Assembly: GCF_018332455.1 (NCBI RefSeq)
Contig: NZ_BOPZ01000008.1
Span: 62,001-126,000 of the forward strand
Direction: 5' to 3'
DNA length: 64,000 bases
Origin: Clostridium polyendosporum
GTDB lineage: Bacteria; Bacillota; Clostridia; Clostridiales; Clostridiaceae
Part shown: one piece after another, positions 19,989 to 28,029 of the stretch
How the letters are laid out: each line of letters opens with the position of its first letter
Numbering within the stretch: the stretch's first letter is position 1
Notes under the pieces: model-generated
Seen by the model: the letters and a program-made list of their open reading frames with translations, nothing else
Told to the model about the DNA's origin: nothing
Databases searched by the model: none
Program-made: the position numbers and the translations under genes

Positions 19989-20014
19989 GATAAATAATAA
20001 GTGATTTAAAATTT

Positions 20015-20062
20015 AAGGTAGGAAAAGGGATATAATAAATCTCTTTTTACTACCTTTCTTTT
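20015..20062 (+). terminator. valS terminator
   Basis: The arm AAGGTAGGAAAAGGGA (20015-20030) pairs imperfectly with CTCTTTTTACTACCTT (20041-20056), followed by a long T tract. A similar hairpin stands behind fprA. Confidence 0.8.
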
Positions 20063-20063
20063 T

Positions 20064-20131
20064 TTGCTCAGATTTTGTAAAGTGAAATCTGGATAAAATT
20101 AATAGGTTCGGCACCTGTGCACTTTTATTTT
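20064..20131 (+). repeat. Interspersed repeat E1, copy B
   Basis: GCTCAGATTTTGTAAAGTGA then AATCTGGATAAAATTAATAG, a right hairpin in which GGTTCGGCACC is recognisable, and ACTTTTATTTTA. It is in the + orientation, directly behind the valS terminator's T tract. Confidence 0.8.
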
Positions 20132-20376
20132 AGATGTAAAAAAGAATTTTCAAGGTAATAAAAAATGAGATTAAGTTTATCCTATAATTATAGCTATACA
20201 AGTTAATAAATACTTTAAAATTTTAATAAAGTACTTAAACTAGAATTGTTTTTTCTAATTATTAATATTTAGAATTTGACACTAAAGTTCTATAAAATAG
20301 CCTTTCATCCCACGCTTGAAGATATGGCCTTTTCGGCTAAATCTTATAATTTATGTATAAAGGAAGTGTAGTGAAA
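20132..20376. other. AT-rich region upstream of fprA with a hairpin
   Basis: No gene is visible. A hairpin AGATATGGCC (20320-20329) / GGCTAAATCT (20335-20344) with a TTTTC loop stands just before the fprA ribosome binding site. It could be a leader structure or a weak terminator. A TTGACA at about 20276 lacks a well-spaced -10 box. Confidence 0.4.
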
Positions 20377-21564
20377 ATGGCGTTTAATATAAATGAAAAA
20401 GTAACCTGGGTGGGAAAGATTGATTGGGAATTAAGAAAATTTCATGGTGAGGAGTATTCAACACACAAGGGTTCTTCTTATAATTCCTATTTAATACGAG
20501 ATGACAAAATTGTGCTAATAGACACTGTTTGGTATCCATTTGCGAAGGAGTTTGTTGCTAACTTAAAGAAAGAAATTGACTTAAATAAAATTGATTATAT
20601 AGTATGTAATCATGCAGAGCCAGATCATAGTGGAGCATTGCCAGAGTTAATGAAAGAGATACCTAATACGCCGATTTATTGTACAAAAAATGGTGTTAAA
20701 TCAATAATGGGTCATTACCATCAAGATTGGAACTTTGTTGAAGTTAAGACTGGCGATACTCTTGATATTGGAAAGAATAAATTAATATTTGTTGAAGCCA
20801 GAATGCTTCATTGGCCAGATACTATGTTCACTTATTTAGCAGGTGAAAATATATTATTTAGCAATGATGCATTTGGTCAGCACTATGCTTCAGAACTAAT
20901 GTATAATGACCGTGTTGATAGTGCAGAACTATTTCAGGAAGCAATAAAATACTATGCAAATATTTTAACACCCTTTAGTGCATTTGTTGAAAAGAAAATT
21001 AAAGAAGTGCTAAGTCTTAACTTACCAATAAACATGATATGTCCAAGTCATGGAATTATGTGGAGAGAAAATCCAACACAAATTGTTGAGAAATACTTGA
21101 AGTGGGCTCAAAGTTATAATGAAAATCAAGTTACAATTATCTATGATAGTATGTGGAATGCTACAAGGAGGATGGCAGAAGCAATTGCTAAAGGGATAAA
21201 AGAGTATGATGATAAAGTAAATATAAAAATATTTAATTCCTCAAAAGCAGATAAGAATGACATAATTACTGAGGTTTTTAAATCACGAGCTATAATGGTT
21301 GGTTCTTCAACAATAAATAAAGGTATACTATCTTCAACATCAGCAATTATAGAAATGATTAAGGGACTTGAATTCAAAAATAAAAAAGGAGCAGCTTTTG
21401 GTAGTTATGGATGGAGTGGAGAATCAGTTAAATTTATAACTGAAGAATTACAGGAGGCTGGCTTTGAAATAGTAAATCAGGGAATAAAGGAACTGTGGAA
21501 TCCAGGTGATGAAGCACTTAAAAGATGTAGCGATTATGGTAAAAGTTTTGCAGAAAAGATTTAG
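20377..21564 (+). CDS. fprA: Flavodiiron protein (A-type flavoprotein, FprA-like)
   Basis: Flavodiiron proteins reduce O2 to water (or NO to N2O) and protect anaerobes. This 395-residue protein has an N-terminal metallo-beta-lactamase domain with the diiron ligands His79, Glu81, Asp83 and His84 in HAEPDHSG. A flavodoxin domain begins near residue 250 with the FMN-binding loop DSMWNATRRMA. With the ATG at 20377 the ligand numbers match the family exactly, which supports this start over the longer frame. It is monocistronic. The electron donor is probably a rubredoxin or similar protein, not encoded here. Confidence 0.95.
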   Translation: MAFNINEKVTWVGKIDWELRKFHGEEYSTHKGSSYNSYLIRDDKIVLIDTVWYPFAKEFVANLKKEIDLNKIDYIVCNHAEPDHSGALPELMKEIPNTPIYCTKNGVKSIMGHYHQDWNFVEVKTGDTLDIGKNKLIFVEARMLHWPDTMFTYLAGENILFSNDAFGQHYASELMYNDRVDSAELFQEAIKYYANILTPFSAFVEKKIKEVLSLNLPINMICPSHGIMWRENPTQIVEKYLKWAQSYNENQVTIIYDSMWNATRRMAEAIAKGIKEYDDKVNIKIFNSSKADKNDIITEVFKSRAIMVGSSTINKGILSSTSAIIEMIKGLEFKNKKGAAFGSYGWSGESVKFITEELQEAGFEIVNQGIKELWNPGDEALKRCSDYGKSFAEKI

Positions 21565-21608
21565 ATATAGGATGTCTTTCTTTTTATCTAAAGTATCCAT
21601 TCTTTAAA

Positions 21609-21702
21609 AACACACAACTCTAGTCTTTAAATAATTTATGAAAATAGTCTCGACATGCAATGCTTTTTCATGAATTATAATTCAGTTACGAAGTTGCTTA
21701 TA
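21609..21702 (-). repeat. Interspersed palindromic repeat F2, copy 3 (interrupted)
   Basis: The end ACACACAACTCTAGTCTTTA and the other end ATTCAGTTACGAAGTTG match the two arms of F2, but about 40 nt including TGAAAATAGTCTCGACATGC separates them. It appears to be an F2 copy with internal extra sequence. It follows fprA in a 480-nt gene-free stretch that also holds a terminator and E1 copy C. Confidence 0.5.
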
Positions 21703-21778
21703 TATATTATAATAAGATTATATATAGGCATAAGATAAATAAATTGACAAGTTTATAATGTATGAATTAATATTTAGG

Positions 21779-21812
21779 GTAGGAAAAGGAACGTTATTTC
21801 TTTTCCTACTTT
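21779..21812 (+). terminator. Terminator downstream of fprA
   Basis: GTAGGAAAAGGA (21779-21790) pairs with TCTTTTCCTAC (21799-21809), then TTTATTTG. It lies over 200 nt after the fprA stop. Its sequence resembles the valS terminator hairpin. Confidence 0.75.
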
Positions 21813-21885
21813 ATTTGTTGTCATTTCACTAAGTAAAATCTGGCTCAAATTTAATAGGCTCGATGCCTATTAAATTTTATTTTTT
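21813..21885 (+). repeat. Interspersed repeat E1, copy C
   Basis: TTGTCATTTCACTAAGTAAA, ATCTGGCTCAAA, the right hairpin TTTAATAGGCTCGATGCC/TATTAAA, then TTTTATTTTTT. It is one of the most regular copies, in the + orientation, directly after a terminator. Beyond it, up to 22047, only AT-rich DNA and the folC ribosome binding site AAGGAG are visible. Confidence 0.9.
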
Positions 21886-22047
21886 ATAAAATTAAAAAAT
21901 ATTTTTCTCTATGGTTATAATTAAATGTATAACAAAAGTAGAAAAATTGAGGTGTCTATCTGAGTTTTTAAGTTTAACTTACATATAAAATATAAAAATT
22001 TAAAATTATAATTTTATTATAAAAATTAAGGAGTTTAATGATAACAT

Positions 22048-23373
22048 ATGGAAAAGTGCTTTAATAAATCAATTAGTATGAGTTATAAGGAGGCTATGAA
22101 TTATATTACTGAAACTGCAAAATTTGGTAGTAACTATGGACTTCTAAGAACCGAAAAAGTATTAGAACTTTTAGGGAATCCTCATAAAAAGCTTAAATGT
22201 ATTCATATAGCTGGAACCAATGGAAAGGGTTCTACTACATCTATGCTAACTTCAATATTAATGGAGGCAGGGTACAAGGTAGGAATGTATACCTCACCTT
22301 TTTTAGAGGAATTCGAGGAAAGAATTCAAATTAATAAAACTAATATTCCCAAAGAGGATTTAGCTAAGTTTGTAACTAAAGTAAAAGAAGCTGTTGATAA
22401 AGTTATCGAAATGGGATTCGATAATCCAACAGAATTTGAAATTATAACTTGTGTGATGTTACTCTATTTTTATGAACAAAAGGTTGATTATGCTGTTATA
22501 GAAGTAGGTCTAGGTGGACGATTAGATTCTACTAATGTGATTACACCAATACTTTCTATAATAACTTCTATCAGCTTTGATCACATAAACATACTTGGTG
22601 ATACATTAGAGAAGATAACTTATGAGAAGGCTGGCATAATCAAAGAAGGAATTCCTATAGTATGTTATCCTCAGCAAGAAGAGAGCATGAATGTTATTAA
22701 GAAAGTAGCAGGAGAAAAAAAGTCTTTATTAACTATTGTAAAAAGTGATGCTGGAAACCTAATAAATCCTAAAGGGGAAAATTTTACTCAAGTAATTAAA
22801 ATTAATACAGAGAAAGATTCATATTTAATTAATCTGCCATTACTTGGAAAGCATCAACTGTTAAATTGTACGGTTGCTGTTACTGCAGTTGAGAGATTGA
22901 TAGAGCTTGGACTTAGTATTTCTAAGCAACAAATTATTTCAGGGTTAGGTAAAGTAACTTGGAATGGAAGAATGGAGGTTTTAAGAACATCTCCGCTAGT
23001 GGTTATTGATGGTGCTCATAATATAGATGGAATAAGTAAAGTTAGAGAAAGTATAGAAATGTATTTTGATTTTAAAAAGATTATTTTAATTTTAGGTATT
23101 CTAGGAGATAAAGAGGTAGAGAAGATGGTAAGTGAGATCACTTCCATCACTGATAGCGTAATAGTTACTTCTCCTCACAGTTATAGAGCTGAAGCACCTG
23201 AAAAAATTAAAGAATTAATAAATGAACAGGAAATACCATGTGATATTATTGAAGACTATAAGGAAGCATATCTAAAGGCTGTTGATATATGTAATGATGG
23301 AGATATGATTTTAATTTGTGGTTCTCTTTACATGGTAGGAGATATGAGAAAAGAAATTAAGGCACTTCTATAA
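22048..23373 (+). CDS. folC: Folylpolyglutamate synthase / dihydrofolate synthase family
   Basis: FolC adds glutamate to folates and, in many bacteria, also makes dihydrofolate. This 441-residue Mur-ligase-fold enzyme has the P-loop GTNGKGSTT near residue 56, the folylpolyglutamate motif EVGLGGRLDSTN near 152, SFDHINILGDTLEKI near 175, and VIDGAHN in the C-terminal domain. The ATG at 22048 has AAGGAG 13 nt upstream, which is rather far. The ATG at 22078 (MSYKEAMNY) fits the usual family start better but lacks its own ribosome binding site. Confidence 0.95.
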   Translation: MEKCFNKSISMSYKEAMNYITETAKFGSNYGLLRTEKVLELLGNPHKKLKCIHIAGTNGKGSTTSMLTSILMEAGYKVGMYTSPFLEEFEERIQINKTNIPKEDLAKFVTKVKEAVDKVIEMGFDNPTEFEIITCVMLLYFYEQKVDYAVIEVGLGGRLDSTNVITPILSIITSISFDHINILGDTLEKITYEKAGIIKEGIPIVCYPQQEESMNVIKKVAGEKKSLLTIVKSDAGNLINPKGENFTQVIKINTEKDSYLINLPLLGKHQLLNCTVAVTAVERLIELGLSISKQQIISGLGKVTWNGRMEVLRTSPLVVIDGAHNIDGISKVRESIEMYFDFKKIILILGILGDKEVEKMVSEITSITDSVIVTSPHSYRAEAPEKIKELINEQEIPCDIIEDYKEAYLKAVDICNDGDMILICGSLYMVGDMRKEIKALL

Positions 23374-23387
23374 AGGAGTGCTTTTTT
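23362..23387 (+). terminator. folC terminator
   Basis: GCACT (23362-23366) pairs with AGTGC (23377-23381), extended by weaker pairs, followed by T6. The 5' arm lies in the last folC codons. E1 copy D follows within 1-2 nt of the T tract. Confidence 0.7.
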
Positions 23388-23441
23388 GTTGCCATTTTAC
23401 AAAGTGAAATCTGGCTAAGATTAGGCAGGTTAATTTTATTT
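23388..23441 (+). repeat. Interspersed repeat E1, copy D (shortened)
   Basis: GTTGCCATTTTACAAAGTGA, AATCTGGCTAAGATTAGGCA and GGTTAATTTTATTTGG. The left hairpin and linker are intact but the right hairpin has lost most of one arm. It is in the + orientation, behind the folC terminator. Confidence 0.75.
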
Positions 23442-23522
23442 GGTATAACTCTTACTTTATTTACTTTAATATACTTATTCGTGATATAATAGAAATAATG
23501 TTAAAATATGGAGGAGTCATAT

Positions 23523-25382
23523 ATGCTAAATTATAAAAGAAAATATAGGTATGGCGGAGTTAAGGAAAGCATAAAAAACTCCTTTTATGATATTAAAATT
23601 AACAGAATATTCTGGTATACGTTCTTTTGTATATTAATAAAATCTATATTATTTTTAGTTTTAATTTCAGATGATAAAGCTAATGGAATTAATCCAATGA
23701 AAATCTTTTATTCAGTACCTCCTTTTCTAGTATATTTTAGTTTTATAATTAGCACTCTTTCTTTTTCTTATATTTTTAAGGGAAGAGTTCAACTTTGGAG
23801 CTTTTTTACTACTAATCTGCTTATTACAACTTTATATATAGGTGATATATGGTATTACAGAAGTAATAGTTCTTTTTTAAACTTCAATATGCTTCAGATG
23901 ATGTCAAACTTAGATAATTTAGGATCTAGTATTTTGTCAATGACAAGGTTAATAGATATATTATTCATTGTAGATTTAGTGTTTCAGATTGTTATCTCCA
24001 TAAGATATATGAGTTACTTTAAAAAAATCCAAAGAAATATAAGTGCTTTTCTTATACTTTTATTTGTACCAATAATTTATTTAACTTATGCACATTACAA
24101 AATAGACAACCTTGATATGGGGTTTGAGAATCAGATGATTTTTAAAAAGAGTTGGTCTCCAAATCAAACTATGTCTAATTTAACACCTATAGGATATCAC
24201 TTGTTTGATTTATATACATATCGTGAAGAAAGCAAAGCTTATACATTTTCAGAAAGTGAAAAGAAGGAGATTGCTTTATGGTTTCAAAACAAGAGGGAAT
24301 TTTTACCTGATAATGAATACAAAGGAATATTTGCAGGGAAAAATTTATTAATGATACAATGGGAGTCTTTAGAAAATTTTGTTGTAAATCAAAAAGTTGA
24401 TAATCAGGAAATAACACCAACGCTAAATAGGATTTTATCTAACAGTATTTATTTTAATAACTTTTATGAAGAAACATATAATGGAACAAGTTCAGATGGT
24501 GAATTAATTACTCAAACATCAGTATTTCCTGTTAGAGAGGGAGCTACCTTTTTTAGATATCCGTATAATACCTATAATAATTCGCTGCCTAATATTATGA
24601 AAAGATTAGGGTATACTACATTGGCCTCACATCCAGATAAAGGATCTTATTGGAATTGGATGCCTGCTTTAAAATCAATTGGATTTGAAAGGTGTCTTGA
24701 TTCTTCAAACTATGATATTGATGAAGTTATAAATCTTGGAATAAGTGACAGGAGTTATTTAAAACAATTTGGAGACGAGGTAAGAAAACTGAAAGCTCCT
24801 TTTTATGCGTACACTGTAACCTTAACCAGTCATGCACCCTTTAATATACCTGAATCAGATAAGGAACTTAAACTTAATGAAGAACTTTCTAAATCAAAGT
24901 TAGGGGGATATTTTGAAAGTATAAGATATACGGATAAATATATAGGACAACTTTTAGAAAGTTTAGATAGCTCTGGAGTTTTAGATAATACAGTAGTAGT
25001 AATTTATGGTGATCATGAAGGTGTTCATAAATTTTATGATGATGAAATAAAAAAAATAAACTTTCCTGGTAACTGGTGGAAAGAAAATAACCGAAAGGTA
25101 CCTCTTATAATATATTCTAAAGGTTTAGAAGGAAAAAAAGTTTCTGTATACGGTGGCCAAAGTGATACTCTCCCAACTTTAGCATATCTTTTTGGTGCTA
25201 GTAAAGATGAGTATGAAAATAAAGCGGTAGGAAGAAATCTGCTTAACACAAGAAAGAATTATGTTGTACTTTCAACAAGGGAATATTTAGGTGAGGAATC
25301 AGTACCTGGAGAAAAAGGAGACATGCTAAAAGCTATTGATTTATGTGATAAATTAATAAGAGGAAATTACTTTAAAGATTAG
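23523..25382 (+). CDS. LTA synthase family sulfatase-fold membrane enzyme
   Basis: This 619-residue protein has about five membrane helices in its first 190 residues and an extracellular sulfatase-fold domain. The catalytic nucleophile is the threonine in YNGTSSDGE, preceded by metal-ligand segment IQWESLEN. Further landmarks are SHPDKGSYWNW and the metal site YGDHEG. LtaS-type enzymes polymerise glycerol-phosphate from phosphatidylglycerol onto a lipid anchor; relatives act as primases or transferases. The start at 23523 follows GGAGGAG. A small membrane protein gene follows after 11 nt. Confidence 0.9.
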   Translation: MLNYKRKYRYGGVKESIKNSFYDIKINRIFWYTFFCILIKSILFLVLISDDKANGINPMKIFYSVPPFLVYFSFIISTLSFSYIFKGRVQLWSFFTTNLLITTLYIGDIWYYRSNSSFLNFNMLQMMSNLDNLGSSILSMTRLIDILFIVDLVFQIVISIRYMSYFKKIQRNISAFLILLFVPIIYLTYAHYKIDNLDMGFENQMIFKKSWSPNQTMSNLTPIGYHLFDLYTYREESKAYTFSESEKKEIALWFQNKREFLPDNEYKGIFAGKNLLMIQWESLENFVVNQKVDNQEITPTLNRILSNSIYFNNFYEETYNGTSSDGELITQTSVFPVREGATFFRYPYNTYNNSLPNIMKRLGYTTLASHPDKGSYWNWMPALKSIGFERCLDSSNYDIDEVINLGISDRSYLKQFGDEVRKLKAPFYAYTVTLTSHAPFNIPESDKELKLNEELSKSKLGGYFESIRYTDKYIGQLLESLDSSGVLDNTVVVIYGDHEGVHKFYDDEIKKINFPGNWWKENNRKVPLIIYSKGLEGKKVSVYGGQSDTLPTLAYLFGASKDEYENKAVGRNLLNTRKNYVVLSTREYLGEESVPGEKGDMLKAIDLCDKLIRGNYFKD

Positions 25383-25393
25383 GAGTTAAGAAG

Positions 25394-25663
25394 ATGATTT
25401 CAAACATTTTTTTTGTTAGAAAAAGAAAATTAACAATTATGATTATACTGCTAAACTTTTTGTTCCCAATATTCTCTATAGAAGGGCTTATACCTTGGGG
25501 GATCGCTATTGGTTGTGCAGCAATATCATATAAGAATATTAAAAATGGAAAAAAAATAATAACAAAATCTTTCACTTATTTATTAGCTAATGGTTTAATA
25601 ATACTATCTTATAACATTATTATAAATTCTATAATAAAATATATAGCTAAATTAGGTTTATAA
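25394..25663 (+). CDS. Small membrane protein, unrecognised
   Basis: This 89-residue, very hydrophobic, basic protein has two or three probable membrane segments, near residues 14-30, 33-45 and 60-80. The ribosome binding site AGGAG precedes the ATG by about 8 nt, and the gene starts 11 nt after the LtaS-like gene, so the two are very likely co-transcribed. No family is recognised. It could be an accessory subunit of the polymer-synthesising enzyme, but that is only inference from position. Confidence 0.65.
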   Translation: MISNIFFVRKRKLTIMIILLNFLFPIFSIEGLIPWGIAIGCAAISYKNIKNGKKIITKSFTYLLANGLIILSYNIIINSIIKYIAKLGL

Positions 25664-25685
25664 AAAGAGTAGAATTGCATGTTTT

Positions 25686-25761
25686 TTTATTTGCTTTCAT
25701 TTCACGAAGTGAAAGCTGGCTCAAATTTAATAGGCTTGATGCCTATTAAATTTGATTTTTT
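25686..25761 (+). repeat. Interspersed repeat E1, copy E
   Basis: TTTATTTGCTTTCATTTCAC, GAAGTGAAAGCTGGCTCAAA, the right hairpin AATAGGCTTGATGCCTATT and AAATTTGATTTTTTA. It is a regular copy, in the + orientation. A fragment resembling another right end (ACGCCCGGTTAGTTTTAT) stands at about 25802-25820, before the end of the next gene. Confidence 0.9.
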
Positions 25762-25825
25762 ATGAATCGATTAAGATTTAAAGATATGTATCTTTAGACT
25801 CTACGCCCGGTTAGTTTTATCTACA

Positions 25826-26077
25826 TCAACATTGTTTGTTTATGTATTGCTCTAGAGCTTTTGAAAGTTGATCAGGACATGAAGTCTCCCTATTGCCACA
25901 AGTTATACCTTTTAATCTGTTTATTGCATCATTAATTTCCATACCCTCTATTAGAGCTGAAAGTCCTTTAAGATTCCCTGAACAACCAGCAGTAAAGGAT
26001 ACATTTTTCACCTTATTATTAATAACTTGAAAATCGATTTGTTTTGAACATACTCCCGTAGTTTTGAATGAATACAT
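25826..26077 (-). CDS. TSCPD domain protein (TIGR03905-like)
   Basis: This 83-residue protein has a glycine-rich centre (FTAGCSGNLKGLS) and the hallmark GITCGNRETSCPDQLSKAL. There are five cysteines, including four that fit the four-Cys pattern of this small family; metal or cluster binding is plausible. The TSCPD domain is also found in ribonucleotide reductases. The ribosome binding site is AGGAGG, 8 nt before the ATG. It is monocistronic, on the opposite strand to its neighbours. The biological role is unknown. Confidence 0.85.
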   Translation of the reverse strand: MYSFKTTGVCSKQIDFQVINNKVKNVSFTAGCSGNLKGLSALIEGMEINDAINRLKGITCGNRETSCPDQLSKALEQYINKQC

Positions 26078-26190
26078 AGCATTACCTCCTGTTGTTAAGT
26101 TTATATTTAAGTTTAATGGATATACAATTTATTTAAATTAAGAACTTTAGGAAAAGTATAGCATGTCCAGGCTGTTTGCTTCTCACTCAA

Positions 26191-26230
26191 ACTATAGATA
26201 CATAACTTCATAATTGAAATAAGAATATAG
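26191..26230 (+). repeat. Interspersed palindromic repeat F2, copy 4 (half)
   Basis: ACTATAGATACATAACTTCA then TAATTGAAATAAGAATATAG. Only the left arm is clear. It is preceded by ACTCAAA, the same short flank that precedes F2 in the nested copy at 33.3 kb. The gene-free stretch 26078-26469 otherwise holds AT-rich DNA and degenerate E1 copy F. Confidence 0.55.
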
Positions 26231-26250
26231 TAAAATTTAAATGTTCAAAA

Positions 26251-26322
26251 TTTTTGTGAAATCGGTTAATGATTGAAGCTAAATATCTCTGATAGGCTCA
26301 ATACCTGTATAGTTTTATTTTT
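26251..26322 (+). repeat. Interspersed repeat E1, copy F (degenerate)
   Basis: GTGAAATCGGTTAATGATTG, then GATAGGCTCAATACCTGTAT and AGTTTTATTTTTC. The linker and right end are recognisable and the left hairpin is reduced to one arm. It is in the + orientation. Together with the adjacent F2 half copy it may be the remains of a composite E1/F2 unit. Confidence 0.5.
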
Positions 26323-26469
26323 CCTGAATTGTTTGAGGTTTGAAGTTATTTATTATTATTTAATATTATAGCTAAAAAAAGAAAATAGTCAAAGTTAATA
26401 TTGTATGTTCCATAAAAACTTATTTTTCATATATTAATTATTATAAGCGATATTAATGAGGTGAGGATC

Positions 26470-27366
26470 TTGGAAAGAATATATGTTTGTAACACAGGCT
26501 CTGATTCTATATCGTCAATTAACTTACCTGATTTGTCCTCTAATTCAATTTTAATTAAAAATAATGAAGATCCTGTAGGACCCCACGGAATATGCTTATG
26601 GAACGATTATCTGCTTACAGCTAATAACTATAATAACTCTTTAAGCAAGATTTCAATAAAGGATAATAGATTAATAAGTTATTATATTGGAGCACATTGT
26701 AATGATGTAAAAACATATAATCAGCTAGCTTATATTGTTTGTGGTGAAGGTAATAGCATTTTAGTTTTTGATTTAGAAAAGGAAAAAATAATTAGTGAAA
26801 TACCTAGTGGAAATTATCCACATAGCATTGAAATCAATCAACTAACTGGTCTTGGTGTGATTGCTAATATGGAAAGTGATTGTATAACAGTAATTGATTG
26901 CAATGAAAATAAAGCATTATTTTCATATAAAGTAGGCGAATATCCATTAAAGGCAATGTTTTCACAAAATGGTCAATATATTTATGTAAATGAAAGTAAA
27001 ATTGGATCTGAAGAAAGAGGATGCTTAAGGGTTATTAGGGTTAATAATCAACTAACTAGTGAAAAAGTTATTACTGTTGGAAAATATCCTGTAGACTTTT
27101 GTTTAGATGAAGAGAAAGAAGTAGGTTACGTGACTAATTTTGGTGAAGGAAGTATAAGCATTGTTCACTTCATTAAAGGTGAGATAAAAAGAATATTAGT
27201 TGGCGGAATGCCAAGAGGAATTATAAAGGTTAAAAATAGTATTTTTGTAGGAGATAATTTAGGAGATAGAGTGTTAAAGATAGACATTAATAAAAAAGTA
27301 ATCATACCAGTAGGAAAAGAGCCTAATGGTATGACTTACTATAGCGATAAATCAATCATTAATTAA
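26470..27366 (+). CDS. YncE-like beta-propeller protein
   Basis: This 298-residue protein is built of repeated blades of about 40 residues, recognisable by recurring segments such as YVCNTGSDSISSINLPD, PHGICLWNDYLLTANN, PHSIEINQLTGLGVIANM and YPVDFCLDEEKEVGYVTNF. This is the YVTN/Lp_LpqL type of seven-bladed propeller. There is no signal peptide or lipobox, so it is probably cytoplasmic. The TTG at 26470 is chosen because GAGGTGAGG stands 5 nt upstream; the GTG at 26461 lies inside that ribosome binding site. Its function is unknown. It converges on the DUF4364 gene with a 15-nt overlap. Confidence 0.8.
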   Translation: MERIYVCNTGSDSISSINLPDLSSNSILIKNNEDPVGPHGICLWNDYLLTANNYNNSLSKISIKDNRLISYYIGAHCNDVKTYNQLAYIVCGEGNSILVFDLEKEKIISEIPSGNYPHSIEINQLTGLGVIANMESDCITVIDCNENKALFSYKVGEYPLKAMFSQNGQYIYVNESKIGSEERGCLRVIRVNNQLTSEKVITVGKYPVDFCLDEEKEVGYVTNFGEGSISIVHFIKGEIKRILVGGMPRGIIKVKNSIFVGDNLGDRVLKIDINKKVIIPVGKEPNGMTYYSDKSIIN

Positions 27367-27879
27367 TACTTGAAATATTTTATTGTATATATCTGAAGGG
27401 TTTTCCTTCCATTTAGTACACAATGCTATAGCTTGCTTTTTTGAAGCTACATTTACTTTAAGATCTATTAATAAAGTATTATCTTCAACAGCTTTTAAGT
27501 TAACTAAAAAAGTATCATTGTTATCAAGAGTGTAGTCACTTGTAATAGTGAGCTCTTTTTTTATAATGTCAATTCGTTCGCTAATATAATCATCAATAAG
27601 GCTAATTTTTTGATGAGATATTCTATCTTTAAAGAAGTAAAGAACGTTATCTCCTTTATCTGTTAAACGTAATAGCTTTTTTGTATCATTTTCTTCATAT
27701 TTTAAAAACTCAGATGCTATCAGTTCAGAAATATATTGTTGAAGTAAAAAATAGTTTATAAAGCTATTTTCTAAGACAATTTCGGTTAATTGAGTGTTGG
27801 ATATAGGGTATTTAATAGATTTAATTATATAAAGTAGAAGCAATTTATTTTCTGCTAATTCTAAAGTGTTCTCATTCAT
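27352..27879 (-). CDS. DUF4364 family protein (winged-helix-like)
   Basis: This 175-residue protein has an N-terminal part (LAENKLLLLYIIKSI, then LTEIVLENSFINYFLLQQYI and LLRLTDKGDNVLYFF) that reads as a winged-helix regulator of the PadR/MarR kind. A C-terminal sensor-like region follows. This matches DUF4364 proteins of clostridia. The start at 27879 (MNENTLELAENK) is preferred because GGAGG lies 11 nt upstream and the family starts there; ATG 27897 would place the ribosome binding site inside the frame. Target genes are unknown. Confidence 0.78.
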   Translation of the reverse strand: MNENTLELAENKLLLLYIIKSIKYPISNTQLTEIVLENSFINYFLLQQYISELIASEFLKYEENDTKKLLRLTDKGDNVLYFFKDRISHQKISLIDDYISERIDIIKKELTITSDYTLDNNDTFLVNLKAVEDNTLLIDLKVNVASKKQAIALCTKWKENPSDIYNKIFQVLIND

Positions 27880-28029
27880 TAGTATCCAATCCTCCATACA
27901 TTAAACTATACAAATAATATTATATCATAAAAAACGACAATAAAATTATTTCTTAATTTTATTTATTTTGTCATGTTTATTTTTAAAACTGAATATCTAT
28001 TAGAGTAAATATGAAAAAGGTAGGTCCAA

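Noticed and set aside
21744-21812. Small RNA gene between fprA and folC (TTGACA at 21744 plus terminator)
   Set aside because: No acceptable -10 box at the right spacing, and the hairpin is better explained as a terminator.
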